DNA of 64,000 nt from Punctularia strigosozonata HHB-11173 SS5 (GCF_000264995.1 NW_006767436.1:2226851-2290850), one strand, 5' to 3'. Positions 33,497-48,377 are shown, numbered from the stretch's first letter. A program made the numbers and translations. The notes: a model not told the origin generated them from the letters alone.

Positions 33497-36055
33497 ATGG
33501 CCGTCCCTCTCTCTGCACCTCAAGTCTCCGCGCCCTCATCATCAGGCAAGACAGTTGCGTCTGCCAAGCCGGCGGCCAAGAAACGGACCCGCATTCCCCG
33601 ACGCCGCGGGCGCGTGGACGAAGACATTCACTCAGACGATGAGATAGAACGCGAGGCAGGCTCGGATTCCTCCGATGACGATTCTTTCGTGCCATCCGAG
33701 TCTGAGTCGGAGACGGAGGACTCCGAGACCGAGCCCGTCTCTGAAGACGTGCCGTCAAACGAGCCTTCACGCATTATCACCGCCAGCACGTCCCAAAGCC
33801 CCGATGCCCAGCCGACAAAGCCACCCGCCTTGGTAAAGGCTGCAGAATCCACGAATGGCTCTCACGGGCCTTTCGTCGCAGACGCTCAGAACTGGTCCGA
33901 CATGGTCGCTGACGAAGATGTCAATGGGGTCGCCGACCTTCCTGTTATCGATTTTACGGACCTCAACGAGGACGTGGTGCAGGCTGCCACACCCGCTGCT
34001 GGTTCGCAGAAGCCGAAGCATATCAAGCAGAAGCCCCGGCCTACACCTGCTCCCGGATCTACCGAAGCTCCGGATGTTCCATCGCTCGAGCATGACGGAT
34101 TCGAGGAAGCTCAGAGGGACGAACATCAACCCATCGCATCTACCTCCCGCTCGCCTACGTCGACTCGAGGTCGCGGTACGTTCCCTCGTCGAGGAGGTAC
34201 ACAATCCGCGCGGCTTGCCTATCAGCAACGTTTGGAGAAGGATCCCTCCTTTGTGCCCACCGTTGGCGAGTTCTGGAGTCACGACGAGAGGCTACTTGAC
34301 AAGGATCTGCGCTCCTTGAGTGGATGGTGGCGTGGCAAGTGGCAAGGTCGTGGACGAGGTTTTCCTCCTGGTATGCGTGGCAGGGGTAGAGGTGGGTTCT
34401 ATGGACAGCCGCGAGAACCACAGAGGGAGGACGAGGAGAACGGGACTCAGGAAGAGGTGCCGCCGATCGAGAGGATGTGGACGCACGATGGCTTCGAGGA
34501 GATGAAAGCCAGAGAGGAGCGGCGGAGGCAGGCGCTGGAGCAGAGGGAGCGGCGGGAAGTGGTTCAAACTCAACGAGGCGGACCTAACCTTCCATCTCGT
34601 GGTGGCAGGGGGTGGTTTGGTGGACGCGGTTCCGGCTTTGTGCCTGCACCCACGCGCGGAGGTTTCGCCAACCGTGGTCGCGGGGCGTCCCCGATCGTCG
34701 CTAATGGTCATGCAGACAGAATCTGGTACACGCAAAAGCCCGAGCGCGTCTGGACGAAACAGCACGAGGGCTATCTCTACTATGATATATCGATGAAACC
34801 TCGTCCAGGGGTCGGCCAAGGATTCAAGATCAGGTTGCCAGGAGGTGATGGGTACGTCGTACGATCCCCTCCGACTCCGAGGTTCTGGGGTGGAGAACGG
34901 CAGGAGCGCCAGGTCACGTCGACATCCAAAGCTGCGGACAAGGCAGGATCGGAGTATTCCGATGTCATCGTTGTTGTACGGCTTCCACAGCTTGAGGCCA
35001 GCAAGGAGGAGGCGTTGAAGGTTTCGGAAATCACGCAACCAGAGCCTCCAACCACGGTCCTTCCGACTCCTAAGTCAGATCACTCTCCGCTGTCGCCACC
35101 TACTGCTCCGAAGCAGACTGTTGTTGAGGAGACTTCGGTCAGCGCAGCTTCTGCTGAGCTGCCCGGCCCTGTCGTTGACGGTGCCACAAGTACTGCCCCT
35201 GCCGATATCCCGCAGCAGGCATCATCTCCTCAAGAAGCTCAACCAAACCCGACTGCTCCTTCCGAAGCGCCACAGCCTGTGCAGCCGCCTAGACTTCAGC
35301 CACTCACTATCCCCGTCTTCGCACCTGCCTCTGCCCCGCCCGCTCACATTGCCGAGCCGACGCCATCGTATGGCTCCCCTTACGGCTATCCGCAGCTTCC
35401 GCCGGGTGTCGCAGTGGCGCAGAACGGTGTACCCTATGAGGTCTCCACGGGTCGTCCTGTCATCCTGCAACCTACTCCGCCGCCTCACCCGCAAGGACCG
35501 TCAGCTCCGCCGATGTTCTCTCCTCGTCCATACGCGGCGCCGTTCGTTCCCGGGCACATGCATCACCACTCGTCCGTGTCCACCCCTGACTTCGCGATGA
35601 GGGCGAACCACTCGAGACCGGGTTCGATAAGCGGGTTCCTAGATCCGAACACCGGCACGCCCATCTTCACGCCGGCAAGGCAAAGCAGTAGGGTAGAGAT
35701 ACGAGCACCCTCTGCGGGGGGTCACGATGGGTTCGCCTCCAGTTCGGCGCCACGCCCATCGCCGCTCAGGACCGCCGTCGCCGCCGAGGGGCAGCAAGGC
35801 TTGTCGGCACCCGATTCTACGTCCGCGGATTCGCGGGAGCAGCACCCGCAGCAGCAGCACATGATGGACCCGACGATGATGCCATACAATCCCTATCAAC
35901 CACAACCAGGCCCCCAGTACTATTACCCTGACCAGTACGGGTACTACATGGACCCGGCCATGCAACCCTACCCGCAGTACGACATTTATCACCAGCCGCC
36001 TCCAGGTTCGGAGCACCACGTGCCGATGCCACCGCAGGGCACCGTTTATTACTGA
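33497..36055 (+). CDS. Barentsz/CASC3 (Btz-domain) exon-junction-complex protein
   Basis: One uninterrupted frame of 852 codons from ATG 33497. The N-terminus is basic (AAKKRTRIPRRRGRVDED) then acidic (DSSDDDSFVPSESESETEDS). The conserved SELOR/Btz region is FVPTVGEFWSHDERLLDKDL, SLSGWWRGKWQGRGRGFPPG, then MWTHDGFEEMKAREERRRQA. RGG-type repeats surround it (RGRGRGGFYG, SRGGRGWFGGRG). The C-terminal half is low-complexity, Pro/Gln/Tyr-rich, ending HHVPMPPQGTVYY. Btz proteins clamp eIF4A3 on mRNA in the exon junction complex and act in mRNA localisation and decay. The whole coding region lacks introns although its neighbours have many; an intron is present in the 5' UTR. Confidence 0.9.
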   Translation: MAVPLSAPQVSAPSSSGKTVASAKPAAKKRTRIPRRRGRVDEDIHSDDEIEREAGSDSSDDDSFVPSESESETEDSETEPVSEDVPSNEPSRIITASTSQSPDAQPTKPPALVKAAESTNGSHGPFVADAQNWSDMVADEDVNGVADLPVIDFTDLNEDVVQAATPAAGSQKPKHIKQKPRPTPAPGSTEAPDVPSLEHDGFEEAQRDEHQPIASTSRSPTSTRGRGTFPRRGGTQSARLAYQQRLEKDPSFVPTVGEFWSHDERLLDKDLRSLSGWWRGKWQGRGRGFPPGMRGRGRGGFYGQPREPQREDEENGTQEEVPPIERMWTHDGFEEMKAREERRRQALEQRERREVVQTQRGGPNLPSRGGRGWFGGRGSGFVPAPTRGGFANRGRGASPIVANGHADRIWYTQKPERVWTKQHEGYLYYDISMKPRPGVGQGFKIRLPGGDGYVVRSPPTPRFWGGERQERQVTSTSKAADKAGSEYSDVIVVVRLPQLEASKEEALKVSEITQPEPPTTVLPTPKSDHSPLSPPTAPKQTVVEETSVSAASAELPGPVVDGATSTAPADIPQQASSPQEAQPNPTAPSEAPQPVQPPRLQPLTIPVFAPASAPPAHIAEPTPSYGSPYGYPQLPPGVAVAQNGVPYEVSTGRPVILQPTPPPHPQGPSAPPMFSPRPYAAPFVPGHMHHHSSVSTPDFAMRANHSRPGSISGFLDPNTGTPIFTPARQSSRVEIRAPSAGGHDGFASSSAPRPSPLRTAVAAEGQQGLSAPDSTSADSREQHPQQQHMMDPTMMPYNPYQPQPGPQYYYPDQYGYYMDPAMQPYPQYDIYHQPPPGSEHHVPMPPQGTVYY

Positions 36056-36337
36056 TTCCTATTTGTTTTCGTGGTCTCGCTTCCGTTGATCAGCAATGCA
36101 TCTTGGCATACGTACTTTAGCGCAACGCATCTTTCAAACCCTCAATTACGCATACCCACCCTCATGTTGACGTGTCATGACCTAGTTCGCAGTTTGATTT
36201 TGTTCTGTGAAGCTTTTTGTCCTTCCGCTTATATGCTCTTCAATCGTTCTGATACATTCCGCAGTACTGTATTCCTGTCCGTTGTTACAATGCCATCTCA
36301 AATAATTGTGCAGACTCTACAACCGAGAAATCGCTCT

Positions 36338-39195
<2,858 letters not shown>

Positions 39196-39398
39196 GATTG
39201 AGCTCGAGGGATATGCTGGCACAAGGAGACCAAGGCTGCAGGTATGTGCTGAGGAGGTCGAAGCTGTCGTGACCGAGAGTAAGCGGAGGCGCGCAACTGC
39301 GCCGCATCACGGCAACTGGTGCCCTTCGAACCGCCACCACTGCGGTGGTCATCCGCTGGAAACTACAGTCGCAACACCCCGCCAGAGTCGAAGGCAAC

Positions 39399-41073
39399 AT
39401 GTCTGGCATGTTGGACGAGATATCCGACGAGAGTCCTGTGCTGGACAAACCCTCGTGTCGTCTCTTGGGGCCTGTCGCACTGGTGAGTGTCGTGCACCCC
39501 GTGGACCTTCGAGGTGCTCCGCTGACCTGGTCTCCGCTAGATTGTTCAAGGCGCCATGGGCCTGATAGTGATATCAACCCTCGTATGTGCCCTATGTATC
39601 GCGCAGTGTTCACCAATTGAGTAAGCGACAACCAGGTGTACAAGCGATATCGAGAGCATCCCCGAAGACCATGGCGCATATGGTACACCCCTACTTGCTT
39701 GTACCTTCGCAAGTGCTCATGCACCTTTACAGGCTGTTTGACGTCTCGAAGCAGATACTAGGTCAAATGTTCGTGCACGGTGTTAACGTCCTTATATCGG
39801 ATGGTGGGTTGCCAGTGTTCGAGGGAACGCATCATCTCATCCTCGCTGCAGTCATATCGCGAATATCCTCGGGGAATGCATGCATCTTCTACTTCCTGAA
39901 TATTCTAATAGACACCACTTTAGGTCAGACCATGCGGCTCACGCGCGATGACGGGTATGCACTAATGCCCAATTACAGGAGTGGCCATAATATACTTTAT
40001 GCTCCATGCTCTGCAGAGCCTGTTAACAGATAAGATGCATTTCAAGGGATTCGAGTCGGGTGTCTATGGAAACCCACCTTCCCTCAAATTTTGGGGTCGT
40101 CAAGCCGCTGTTTACGTGCTGTCGATCACAACAATGAAACTTGTTGTGATTGCACTTTTCGCTCTATGGCCGGGTATCTTCGAGGTGGGTATGCTCCTCG
40201 CCCGATGACGCTTGCGCGTTGCTCAAGCACCTTGTTTTGTCAGATTGGCGACTGGCTTTTGAGCTGGACAGGCGACGGGTCCAATTTCCAGATCATCTTG
40301 TAGGTTTGATATCAATATGACGTTTATTCGGAGATCTGATGAAGGTGTACAGCGTGATGGGCCTTTTCCCCATCTTCATGAATTGTCTGCAATTTTGGCT
40401 CATTGACTCCATCGTGAAGGCCTCAACGCCCCCCCTCACGCTTGCGTCTGACTCACTGGACGACTCCGACGAGCGCGACCGCGAACCGCTATTCCGAGCC
40501 TCCTCTGATGACGAAGAAGACGCGCCCGGAAGGCCACATGATATTGAGAATCAGCTCCCACATTCTAGTTCCACATCCCCGCGCGAGCCAAGCGTCGGGA
40601 AGGACGTTCCGGATGAACAGAAATCCGCTGATACAATGACGGGCTCCAGCGCGCCTTCCGGAACCCAGGCTGCGATGCATTCGTACCCGCCCAGTCTCTC
40701 CCACTCGGACAGCCCAAACAGGTCTCCGGCGTCTTCCCGGCTTTCGAGCAAGTCCCCGCAACGGCGCCGCCGTTCCCCCCCGCCACCGTTGCTGCCTCGC
40801 TCTCCCCTACAGCCAGCCATCAACTCTCCTTCGTTATCACAGCACTACCTTGACCAGAAACCCGCGGAGAAACTCGGCAGCCATTTGAAGACGGAAGTTC
40901 GTGTGGCTGGCGAAGACCCCAACGAGTCGTGGGACTTAGACTGGGATAACGACGGAGATGACTGGGCTAATAGAGTGGGTGAAGAAGATTGGACCGGGAG
41001 ACGAATGGAAGAGAGGAAAGATTATGTGGTGAACAACCATCATGAACAGTCTCCAACCGTAGACCTTCGATGA
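39399..41073 (+). CDS. STIMATE/TMEM110-family (vacuolar) membrane protein
   Basis: Plus-strand gene with about seven exons. ATG 39399 gives MSGMLDEISDESPVLDKPSC. Hydrophobic segments: GPVALIVQGAMGLIVISTLV; a conserved motif region RRPWRIWLFDVSKQILGQMF with VHGVNVLI; CIFYFLNILIDTTLGVAIIY; AVYVLSITTMKLVVIALFAL; and VMGLFPIFMNCLQFWLIDSI. The WLFDxSKQ and NILIDTTLGV motifs mark the STIMATE family. In animals STIMATE helps Ca2+ signalling at ER-plasma-membrane contacts; fungal members are annotated as vacuolar membrane proteins. The C-terminal 220 residues form an acidic and Ser/Pro-rich tail (DWDNDGDDWANRVGEEDW). Its start is 203 bp from the divergent Sec18 start. Confidence 0.85.
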
Positions 41074-41953
41074 CTTGATAACTTTCGATATTTGTAATTT
41101 CCGACCATCGTACCTCCACTGCTCGTGCATGACTATCGATTAGGTCTCGGGCCTTTGAGCAAGTTCGAGTGGAAAACGACGTGGCGATGCACGGCGCCGA
41201 TTATTCCTTTCGGAGAAACCGACAGTTGACCAAGACTCCGTCTCAGTCTCTCGTGGCAAATCATGTTGGAAACGTTTGTCACCCTGCTCACCTAGTATCG
41301 GCCGGAGGGACCTATAGGCCATGTATGTGCTAGAGCGCAGGAGCTTTGTTGTGACCCGGATCCTCTTCCGAGCGTGTTCCTGCCATTGCAGACGTCCCAA
41401 GCACCGCGCCCAGAGCATTTCCAGAAGTTGACGACTTCAGGGATGATCAAACTCTCCGATGTTGGACGGCAATCGCAGTTACGGTTTGTTCTCTGTCGTT
41501 CTAGTCATTCTACGTCGGTGAATCGGTCCGCAGGCTTCTGTTGCATGAGCATGAATCAGCGTCCCTCAGCCTGAGTGTGGCGATAACGACTGGAACAACG
41601 TCTCGAAGCGAGCGGACCAGGTTCTGTTCATCTCATGGCCACTCGTGAGTCGCACGCAGCCAATGAGCCCCTGCAACTAGAGGCCGTCGGACCATCGGCG
41701 TGTGCACGTCTATATCAGGCCATGGCAGTTTTCCTATGCTGTGTCAACAGAAGTCCTTATCTCACTACTGGAGATGCCAAACGGAGGAACGCCTTTCCAG
41801 GGACCAGCGCACGATCGCGGAGGAATCCCGAGGTGTATTTTTGAACGCCATCCATACTCCACGGGGCCTTGATGTAATACTCTCAAGCAAAGCGCGCGAG
41901 AGCTATATAGTTAGCTGTGAGTGTGCGATCCCCGTTTCTTCTCCTTTCTCGCG
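41074..41953. other. intergenic region, no convincing gene
   Basis: 880 bp between the STIMATE gene and the permease start. Short frames exist on both strands but none carries motifs or joins into a plausible protein. The permease promoter should lie at its right end. Confidence 0.4.
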
Positions 41954-44504
41954 ATGCTTGCAAGAGTTGAAAGTACCACAGACAAGACCGTTGAAAAGGC
42001 ATCTGAAGATGTTGAAGCCGTCTCTTTCGTGTCTACGGTACACAAACCGCTTCAGAGAAAACTCAAGAACCGCCATATTACGATGATGAGGTGAGTTTTA
42101 GCTGTCTATGCGAGATAATGATCAAACAACGTCGATTTCCGTCTAGTATTGCTGGGGTGATAGGCAAGCATAAAATCATGACCCATATAGTATACTGACC
42201 ATACATGATCAGGAACTGGGTTGTTCCTCGGAACCGCAACCTCGCTGAGAAATGGTGGACCGCTCGGGCTGCTCTTGGGCTATGGATTGATGGGGACTCT
42301 CTGTTACGGTGAGATCGAGGGGTTTAGCACATTGAAACTGGCTCATTTGTACTGACTTGCAAGATAGCTGTCATGATATCAGTCGGAGAGATGGTAGCAT
42401 TCCTTCCAGTTGTCGGAGGGCACATCAAGCTAGCGGAGCGATTTGTAGATCAAGCATTCTCGTTCACCATGGTACCCCAACATCAACAGATGCATTGCTG
42501 CGGCTCAACTCACTTCGACAGGGCTGGAACTACGTTTTCAACTGGCTCATCGTCCTTCCGGCAGAATTGAGCGCCTCCGCCGTCTTAATCGGCTTCTGGG
42601 ACTCAGAGACGAACCCTGCTGCGTGGATCAGTCTCTGTTTGGTGGTAAGTCAGATGGCCGTTTGGAAATGGTTGTATCGACTGTTCATCACCAGGTCGTT
42701 GTATCAATTAACATGCTTGGAGCTGGCAAGTCGACTTCGACTGCTCCCACTTTGTATTGACATACCGCCTTCAGGAGCATATGGGGAGACAGAATTCTGG
42801 TTTGGTAAGCCCCAGTAGCCGTCTCTTCATACAACGCCCCGACGTTGACAATATTTCCCAGCGTAAGAATTCTATGAAATACATGCATATCCCCCTCAGA
42901 CGGCTGACGAGTTGCTTTCAGATCGATCAAGGTCGTCACTGTGACGGCATTAATCATAGGAGGGATTGTGCTCGACCTCGGCGGCGGGCCACACCACAAT
43001 CGCATCGGATTTCGATATTGGAAAGACCCTGGGCCTTTTACACAATTTCACGAGATCCCGGGGGCAAAGGGTCGCTTCTTGAGTTGGTGGGCGGTTACTA
43101 TACAAGCTGCGTTTTCGTTTGTTGGGACGGAAATCGTGGCCGTAAGACGACCTGTTTTGCGCACTGGATTGCACTGGAATAATTCATGTATCAGATAGCA
43201 GCGGGCGAAGCAAAGGATCCCCGTCGCAATTTGACGAAGTCGATTCGTAGGGTGTGCTTCCGGATCATAGTCTTCTACATGGGGGGAGGTCCTGGTTTTC
43301 CGTGGTTTTATTGATTATAACATGTCTGACTATACTTTACTCCTTCTAGTCTTCATCATAGGACTTCTGGTGCCTTCGAACGATCCCCACCTTGCCCTTG
43401 CCGATGGTACTGCTGCAGCCAGTCCCTTCGTAATAGCCATCAAGGCTGCCGGTCTATCAGGTTTACCTTCCGTGATCAATGCCGCCGTCTTGACGTCCGC
43501 GTGGTCTGCCGCTTCCAGCGACCTGTATATCAGCTCGCGCGCTGTCTGTGAGTGTCCTAGCAATCGCTCGTTGCTCGGCTGATTCATGAGATAGACACCC
43601 TCGCGCTTGTCGGAAGTGCCCCAAGGATCTTCTTGAAAACCAATAAATATGGGACGCCTTGGATCGCTGTCTCTTTCTGCTCGCTCTTCACTTTGCTTGC
43701 CTACATGAGCGTTAGCAACGGGGCAGGAAATGTCTTCCAATGGTTTGTGAACATGACAGGTATGTGGTCTACGGCTTGTTTACATGTTTCCGAAATGGTC
43801 ATGCTTATACATGTGAACAGCGGTAGCGGGCCTTATGGCGTATGCCGGATAGTGTTCATTTGCATGCATTATCTTACCTTTTGACTGCTCAGGTGGTTCG
43901 GCATTTCATTGACGTACATCAGATTCTACCGCGGGTATAAAGCACAGGGGCGCAACCGACGTGAACTACCGTACGCATCAAGGTTGCAGCCATATGCTGC
44001 TTGGTACTCTTTAGTCGTGTCTTTGCTGGTATCCATTGTACGTTCGTCCGGATCGAGATCTCAGCTCCGACATTGACGTCAAACTGCTCGCAGTTCAGCG
44101 GTTGGACCGTTTTTCTGAGCAACTCTTGGGTGGGTCCCCTCCATCACTGCGAGAAATCCGATCGCTCACCTTGTTTTGAAGGACACGGCTACGTGTGTCA
44201 CCTATAAGCCACAGCCGCTATTTGCTGACTCTATTGACGTTGTCTCTGATTGGCCAGATTTGTCACGAATTATATCCCGCTGTGAGAACCATTCTGTCGC
44301 TTGTTGCTTGTTTCAGCATCTTACAGTTACATCAGGGCGGGGTTCCCATTACTATATCTTGGCTCTAGGATGTACAAGAAGAGTTCCTTCGTTGGTTTCA
44401 TGGAAATGGACTTCGAGACATCTGTGGAGGATTTTGACCGAGATGCTCCCGAAGAAGATTCTACGCGGAACGGGGTAGAGAAGCTATGGAGCTGGATAGC
44501 ATAG
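41954..44504 (+). CDS. amino-acid permease (APC superfamily, fungal YAT type)
   Basis: Plus-strand gene with about twelve introns. ATG 41954 gives MLARVESTTDKTVEKASEDV, a hydrophilic cytosolic start, followed by LKNRHITMMS. Conserved transporter blocks: GTGLFLGTATSLRNGGPLGL, GYGLMGTLCYAVMISVGEMV with AFLPV, QAFSFTMGWNYVFNWLIVLP with AELSASA, SINMLGAGAYGETEFWFASI, IIGGIVLDLGGGP, QAAFSFVGTEIVAIAAGEAK with DPRRNLTKSI, INAAVLTSAWSAASSDLYIS with SRALYGLA, and LLAYMSVSNGAGNVFQWFVN. It ends FVGFMEMDFETSVEDFDRDA plus an acidic tail. These match fungal general amino-acid or proline permeases with 12 membrane helices at the plasma membrane. Exact substrate unknown. Confidence 0.9.
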
Positions 44505-44833
44505 ATTACGATTGGCTACGTTACGTTAGCACCATGATATTGATAAGTACGTGCCTGCCTGCCTAGCCCCCCATCAAGATGCAAATGAATTTCATCACTG
44601 AAGTATTCTATAAAAATGTGGTTACATTGAAGGTCGACCTTATGCTGAGCATCGTGCTGCATAATCCTGATCTTATAAGCTGGTACTTATAGATTTGAAC
44701 CTCAGAGTCATGGTCTCCTTCCTTCTCCTTCCTCCGGTAATTCGGGCACGTGACATAGTTACGTCACATTGAACGCCCACTGGTGCTACCGAACGACCCT
44801 TCGTTCTCTTCCTCGCCAGCATCCGCATTCAAC
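44505..44833. other. intergenic region, Bud31 promoter
   Basis: AT-rich stretch with no gene seen. GGCACGTGACATAG near 44745 contains CACGTG, the E-box core bound by bHLH factors, about 85 bp upstream of the Bud31 start. Confidence 0.4.
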
Positions 44834-45508
44834 ATGCCCAAGATACGGACTTCTCGTACGAAGAAACCTCCTGAAGGCTTTGAGGACATTGAACAGGTTA
44901 GCTTTGTCTGTTCTGGGCTATTCTCGTCACACACTAACGATTGGTACTACAGATCCTTGACGACTACGCCAAGAAGATGCGGGATGCAGAGAACGAGAGC
45001 CACGAGGGAAAACGAAAGGCGGAGTCCCTGTGGCCTATAATGCGCATTACGCACGCTCGATCACGATACATCTATGAGCTGTATTATAAGCGGGAAGCTA
45101 TCAGCAAGGAGCTGTACGACTGGCTGCTGAAGCAGGAATATGCTGATGCAGGGTACGCGATCATAGTTTGAGCCGTGTACGGTATTTTGACCTTCGTCAA
45201 CGCAGACTGATTGCGAAGTGGAAGAAAACGGGCTACGAGAAATTATGCTGTGTGCGGTGTATACAGTCTCGAGTACGTCTTGTTGAAATCCTGCTCCGTC
45301 CACAAGGCGTTAAACGTTTGATTTCCCCTGCAGGATATGAACTACCAGGGATCAACATGCATATGTCGTGTTCCCAAAGCTCAATTACGGTCGGGAACTG
45401 TCGTTGAATGTGTGCACTGCGGTGAGTCAACTACGCTACCCAACCTCGACTTCTTTCTCAACGACTAACAAATATTTAGGATGTCGTGGATGCAGTTCCG
45501 ACTCATGA
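44834..45508 (+). CDS. BUD31: pre-mRNA splicing factor Bud31 (G10 family)
   Basis: Plus-strand gene with about five exons, giving a protein of normal G10 length (about 150 residues). ATG 44834 gives [20 protein letters not shown]. Then [80 protein letters not shown], and the zinc-binding end [20 protein letters not shown] with [15 protein letters not shown]. The cysteine pattern (CCxxC, CxC, CxxCGCxxC) forms the G10 zinc cluster. Bud31 is a core component of activated spliceosomes (NTC-related) in the nucleus. Confidence 0.95.
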
Positions 45509-45863
45509 CGAAACGGGATTCGACCTATTGCCCTTCTTGTCATCGAGCCCAGGCGTTCAGCGATATCATCTTTTCGATTACTTTGTCTTTGCCTCTGTAT
45601 TGCATATATCTCCTTGACAGTGCATGATCCAACCTTCAGGGAGTCCAGGGCGCCGAGTCACCTGTGAGTCACTCTGACGGCGACCACATGGTGACAGCGG
45701 CCGAATGTGCGCCCTACCTTCCCTTTTATGGTAATTGCGACCGCCATCAGGCGCGCCTTTCCCGCGCTTCTCGGCACCGCAACTTTCCTCCCGAGTATAT
45801 GAAGGTCGTTTCCTTATCTCGAACGGCAGCGATCGCGAGCTGCCTTCCCTTTACTCCGTGAAC
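45509..45863. other. intergenic region between Bud31 and the F-box gene
   Basis: No independent gene seen. The frame of the F-box protein is open upstream of its chosen start, so a longer N-terminus cannot be excluded. Confidence 0.4.
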
Positions 45864-48377
45864 ATGCGTTCTTCTCGCTCAGTGAGAAATCGATTGGAGT
45901 CGGAGGTTGGGATGACTTTCCGGCCAACCGAGAGTCGTCGAAGCATCTACCGATTCGGCCCCAAACGACGTAGACCTGCCGTCGAGAGCGCACTCGCCAG
46001 CAGTTCCGATGCCCCAGAACTATACAAACCGCAGCGTCTGAGGGGTATGCTGGCAAACTTACCGGAAATGCCCCTGGATATTCTCTATGAGGTGAGCCTG
46101 ATGCTTCATAGACGTTGCGCGTTTCAGTCCGTTGATAATTTGTAGATTTTCAGTTACTTGGCACCTGCAGATATCCTCAATCTTTCCTGGACCTCGAAGG
46201 GGCTACATGATGCGCTCGTGCGTCGCTCGGCCCAATACGTTTGGAAACGAGCTAGGGCGAATGTACCGGGGCTTCCTGATTGTCCGGAAGATCTCACGGA
46301 ACCGGCGTATGCTCGTTTATGTTTCGATGACCATTGTGAGGTACGTGCCGCATCTTCCGCTCCATGATACGGTATTTTAATGCCGCGTGCCCCAGATCTG
46401 TCGTCAACGGGTTACAAAACCACAGTGGGTACCTCGTACGCGGTGCTGCAATCAGTGCGCTGGAAAGTCCAAGTAGTGCGTCGCATCAAAACACATTCTC
46501 GCAAACCTTACATATCATCTTCCAACAGTTTTGTCATGGCGCGGGACTTCGGTCAGCTGATGACACAAGATATGATTGAGACCGCCGCAAATATATTACC
46601 TTCCTTTCCTGATCCTCGACCTGCTCGCAGTACGTGGCTTCGCTATGAGATCACGATCCAGGGTGCTGATATATGCGCGCACAGAATATAACCTGCCGGC
46701 GCTGTATATGAAGATCGACGTGCAGAAATATGCTAAAGAGGCCATTCCGCTGCGTTATGATAAGGAGAAACTCGAAGCTCTGCGTAAAAAAAGAGCAGGC
46801 GCCTTGCGCAAGGCCAAGGAGGTGCGCTCATCCCTTTTCTGATATGTCGCTCTGCCAACGAGCTGTCAAGCATGCACAAATGTGCGAACGGTGGCATCAG
46901 TCGTGGGTGAAAGAACTGAGCGACAAATCCGACGATGTCCGGCGGAAGCGTCGGGACGCGTACGTATCGCGTTCAGTACCTGGCCTTTTGCAGTGATTAC
47001 AGCGCTGTGTAGAATCCGCAAGCGTCTTGCTGACCTCGGATGGAAACAAGAATTAGATGCATTGTTCCGATGGAACCCGGATCTCTTCACCTCGCATCCT
47101 CTGATCAAGCAGCGGAAATTGCTCACCGAAAGAAGTAAGCATGTGCATTGACTCTATCATTCACTGATTGTGCTAATGCACAGGTAGTGTGGACTAACAT
47201 GAAAGACCAGATGGAGAAGTTCATGGAAGAAGTCAAGGCTGACCGCGAAGACCGGGAGCGTTTGCAAATTGTCATTCAGCGCCGACGCCTAGTGCACCAA
47301 ATTCGCGATCAATGGGCTAGCACTCGAGCTCCGACGGAGATACTTCCCTCCGCGGCGGATGTTTGCGAGATGCCGTCTTTCAAGGCGGTTATCGGGCGTC
47401 CTAGCGATGTGCAGGTGGACGCCTCTAGCTTCGAGGATGCTGTGGAAGGGCTAGACACATCGCATGTCGACTGGCTCGCGATGATACGCCAGAAGTTGGC
47501 GAAACTAGTGCCTCACACAGCAAGCCCAGGAAAGGCCAGGAAGGGCAAAAAGAAACTAGCCACCCCTCCTCCGGACGTTTCTTGCTTAGATCTTGCCACG
47601 ACATGGTTTAGATGCAAGTCATGCTGGACCGCTAAGCTGGGAGCCTCTCGTGCACTAGCTCACCATTGCCTGACAGAACACAGACGGCTGGCAAAGCGTC
47701 CTGACGAGGATCCCGGTCTCCGCGCGCTCCGAGATGACATCGGATCCGTCTGCTGGAACGATCTGGACCTTCTGGATTACCATCAGTCGATGGCGACTAT
47801 ATCTGCAGCTCTGGTGGAGCTATGCGGGATGGACCCGGCCACGACGACTCTGGGTGATGTGGTTGGCGTACGCTTCAAGTGTAAGAAGTGTGAACACGCC
47901 GGCAGAGGAGCATGTTATGAGCAGTCCAAGGGTGCTTGGATTGTTGACTTTCAGGGCGCCATTAATCACACGCGTGACATGCACGACCCCAACGATTCGA
48001 TCCTCACTCTCTGGGCTGTCTTGACCGAAATGGAGGTGAGCAAGGTGCGGAAACTCGAGGAGTCGGTGCTCCTTGGGATATATCGGGGAATCAGTACTCG
48101 ACCCGGCGACGGACCGGCTTGGACACCTAGTTCTGGCCTAGAAATCGCAGTTTGGTGCATGCATTGTAAACAACGGACAAGCTTCAAGGCACTGCGGTGG
48201 CACCTGAAGAAGTAAGCACGTAAGCGCACCTTCGCGACCCTCGCTCACATCTCATGTTCCAGCCACAAAATCAATACTGAGGGAGACCCTGAAGAAGGCA
48301 GGGACTATTGTTACGCTATAGACTCCGAAAGGCCTCCTCTCTCGTTGTGGGTGCCCTTCGATGTCCTTATTGAATGA
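45864..48377 (+). CDS. F-box protein with degenerate zinc-finger-like motifs
   Basis: Plus-strand gene with about six introns. ATG 45864 gives MRSSRSVRNRLESEVGMTFR. A clear F-box lies near 46050-46220: LANLPEMPLDILYEIFSYLA, PADILNLSWTSKGLHDALVR. A Cys-rich stretch follows (CEICRQRVTKPQWVPRTRCC), then a coiled, charged region (YDKEKLEALRKKRAGALRKA, ERWHQSWVKELSDKSDDVRR). The C-terminal half carries three Cys2His2-like clusters: WFRCKSCWTAKLG with HHCLTEH; FKCKKCEHAGRG with HTRDMH; WCMHCKQRTSF with HLKKHH. It ends LSLWVPFDVLIE. F-box proteins recruit substrates to SCF ubiquitin ligases, and such proteins are numerous in Agaricomycetes. The zinc-finger-like clusters may bind the target. The target is unknown. 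Confidence 0.82.

Noticed and set aside
34292-35038. 248-codon minus-strand frame opposite the Btz gene
   Set aside because: Lies wholly over a conserved coding exon and has no family signature.
41140-41418. 92-codon minus-strand frame between STIMATE and permease genes
   Set aside because: Basic, non-periodic sequence with no recognisable domain or splice partners.
44176-44504. Apparent break in the permease near its C-terminus
   Set aside because: Two normal introns rejoin FVTNYIPL to YIRAGFPLLYLG and the acidic tail; the gene looks whole.
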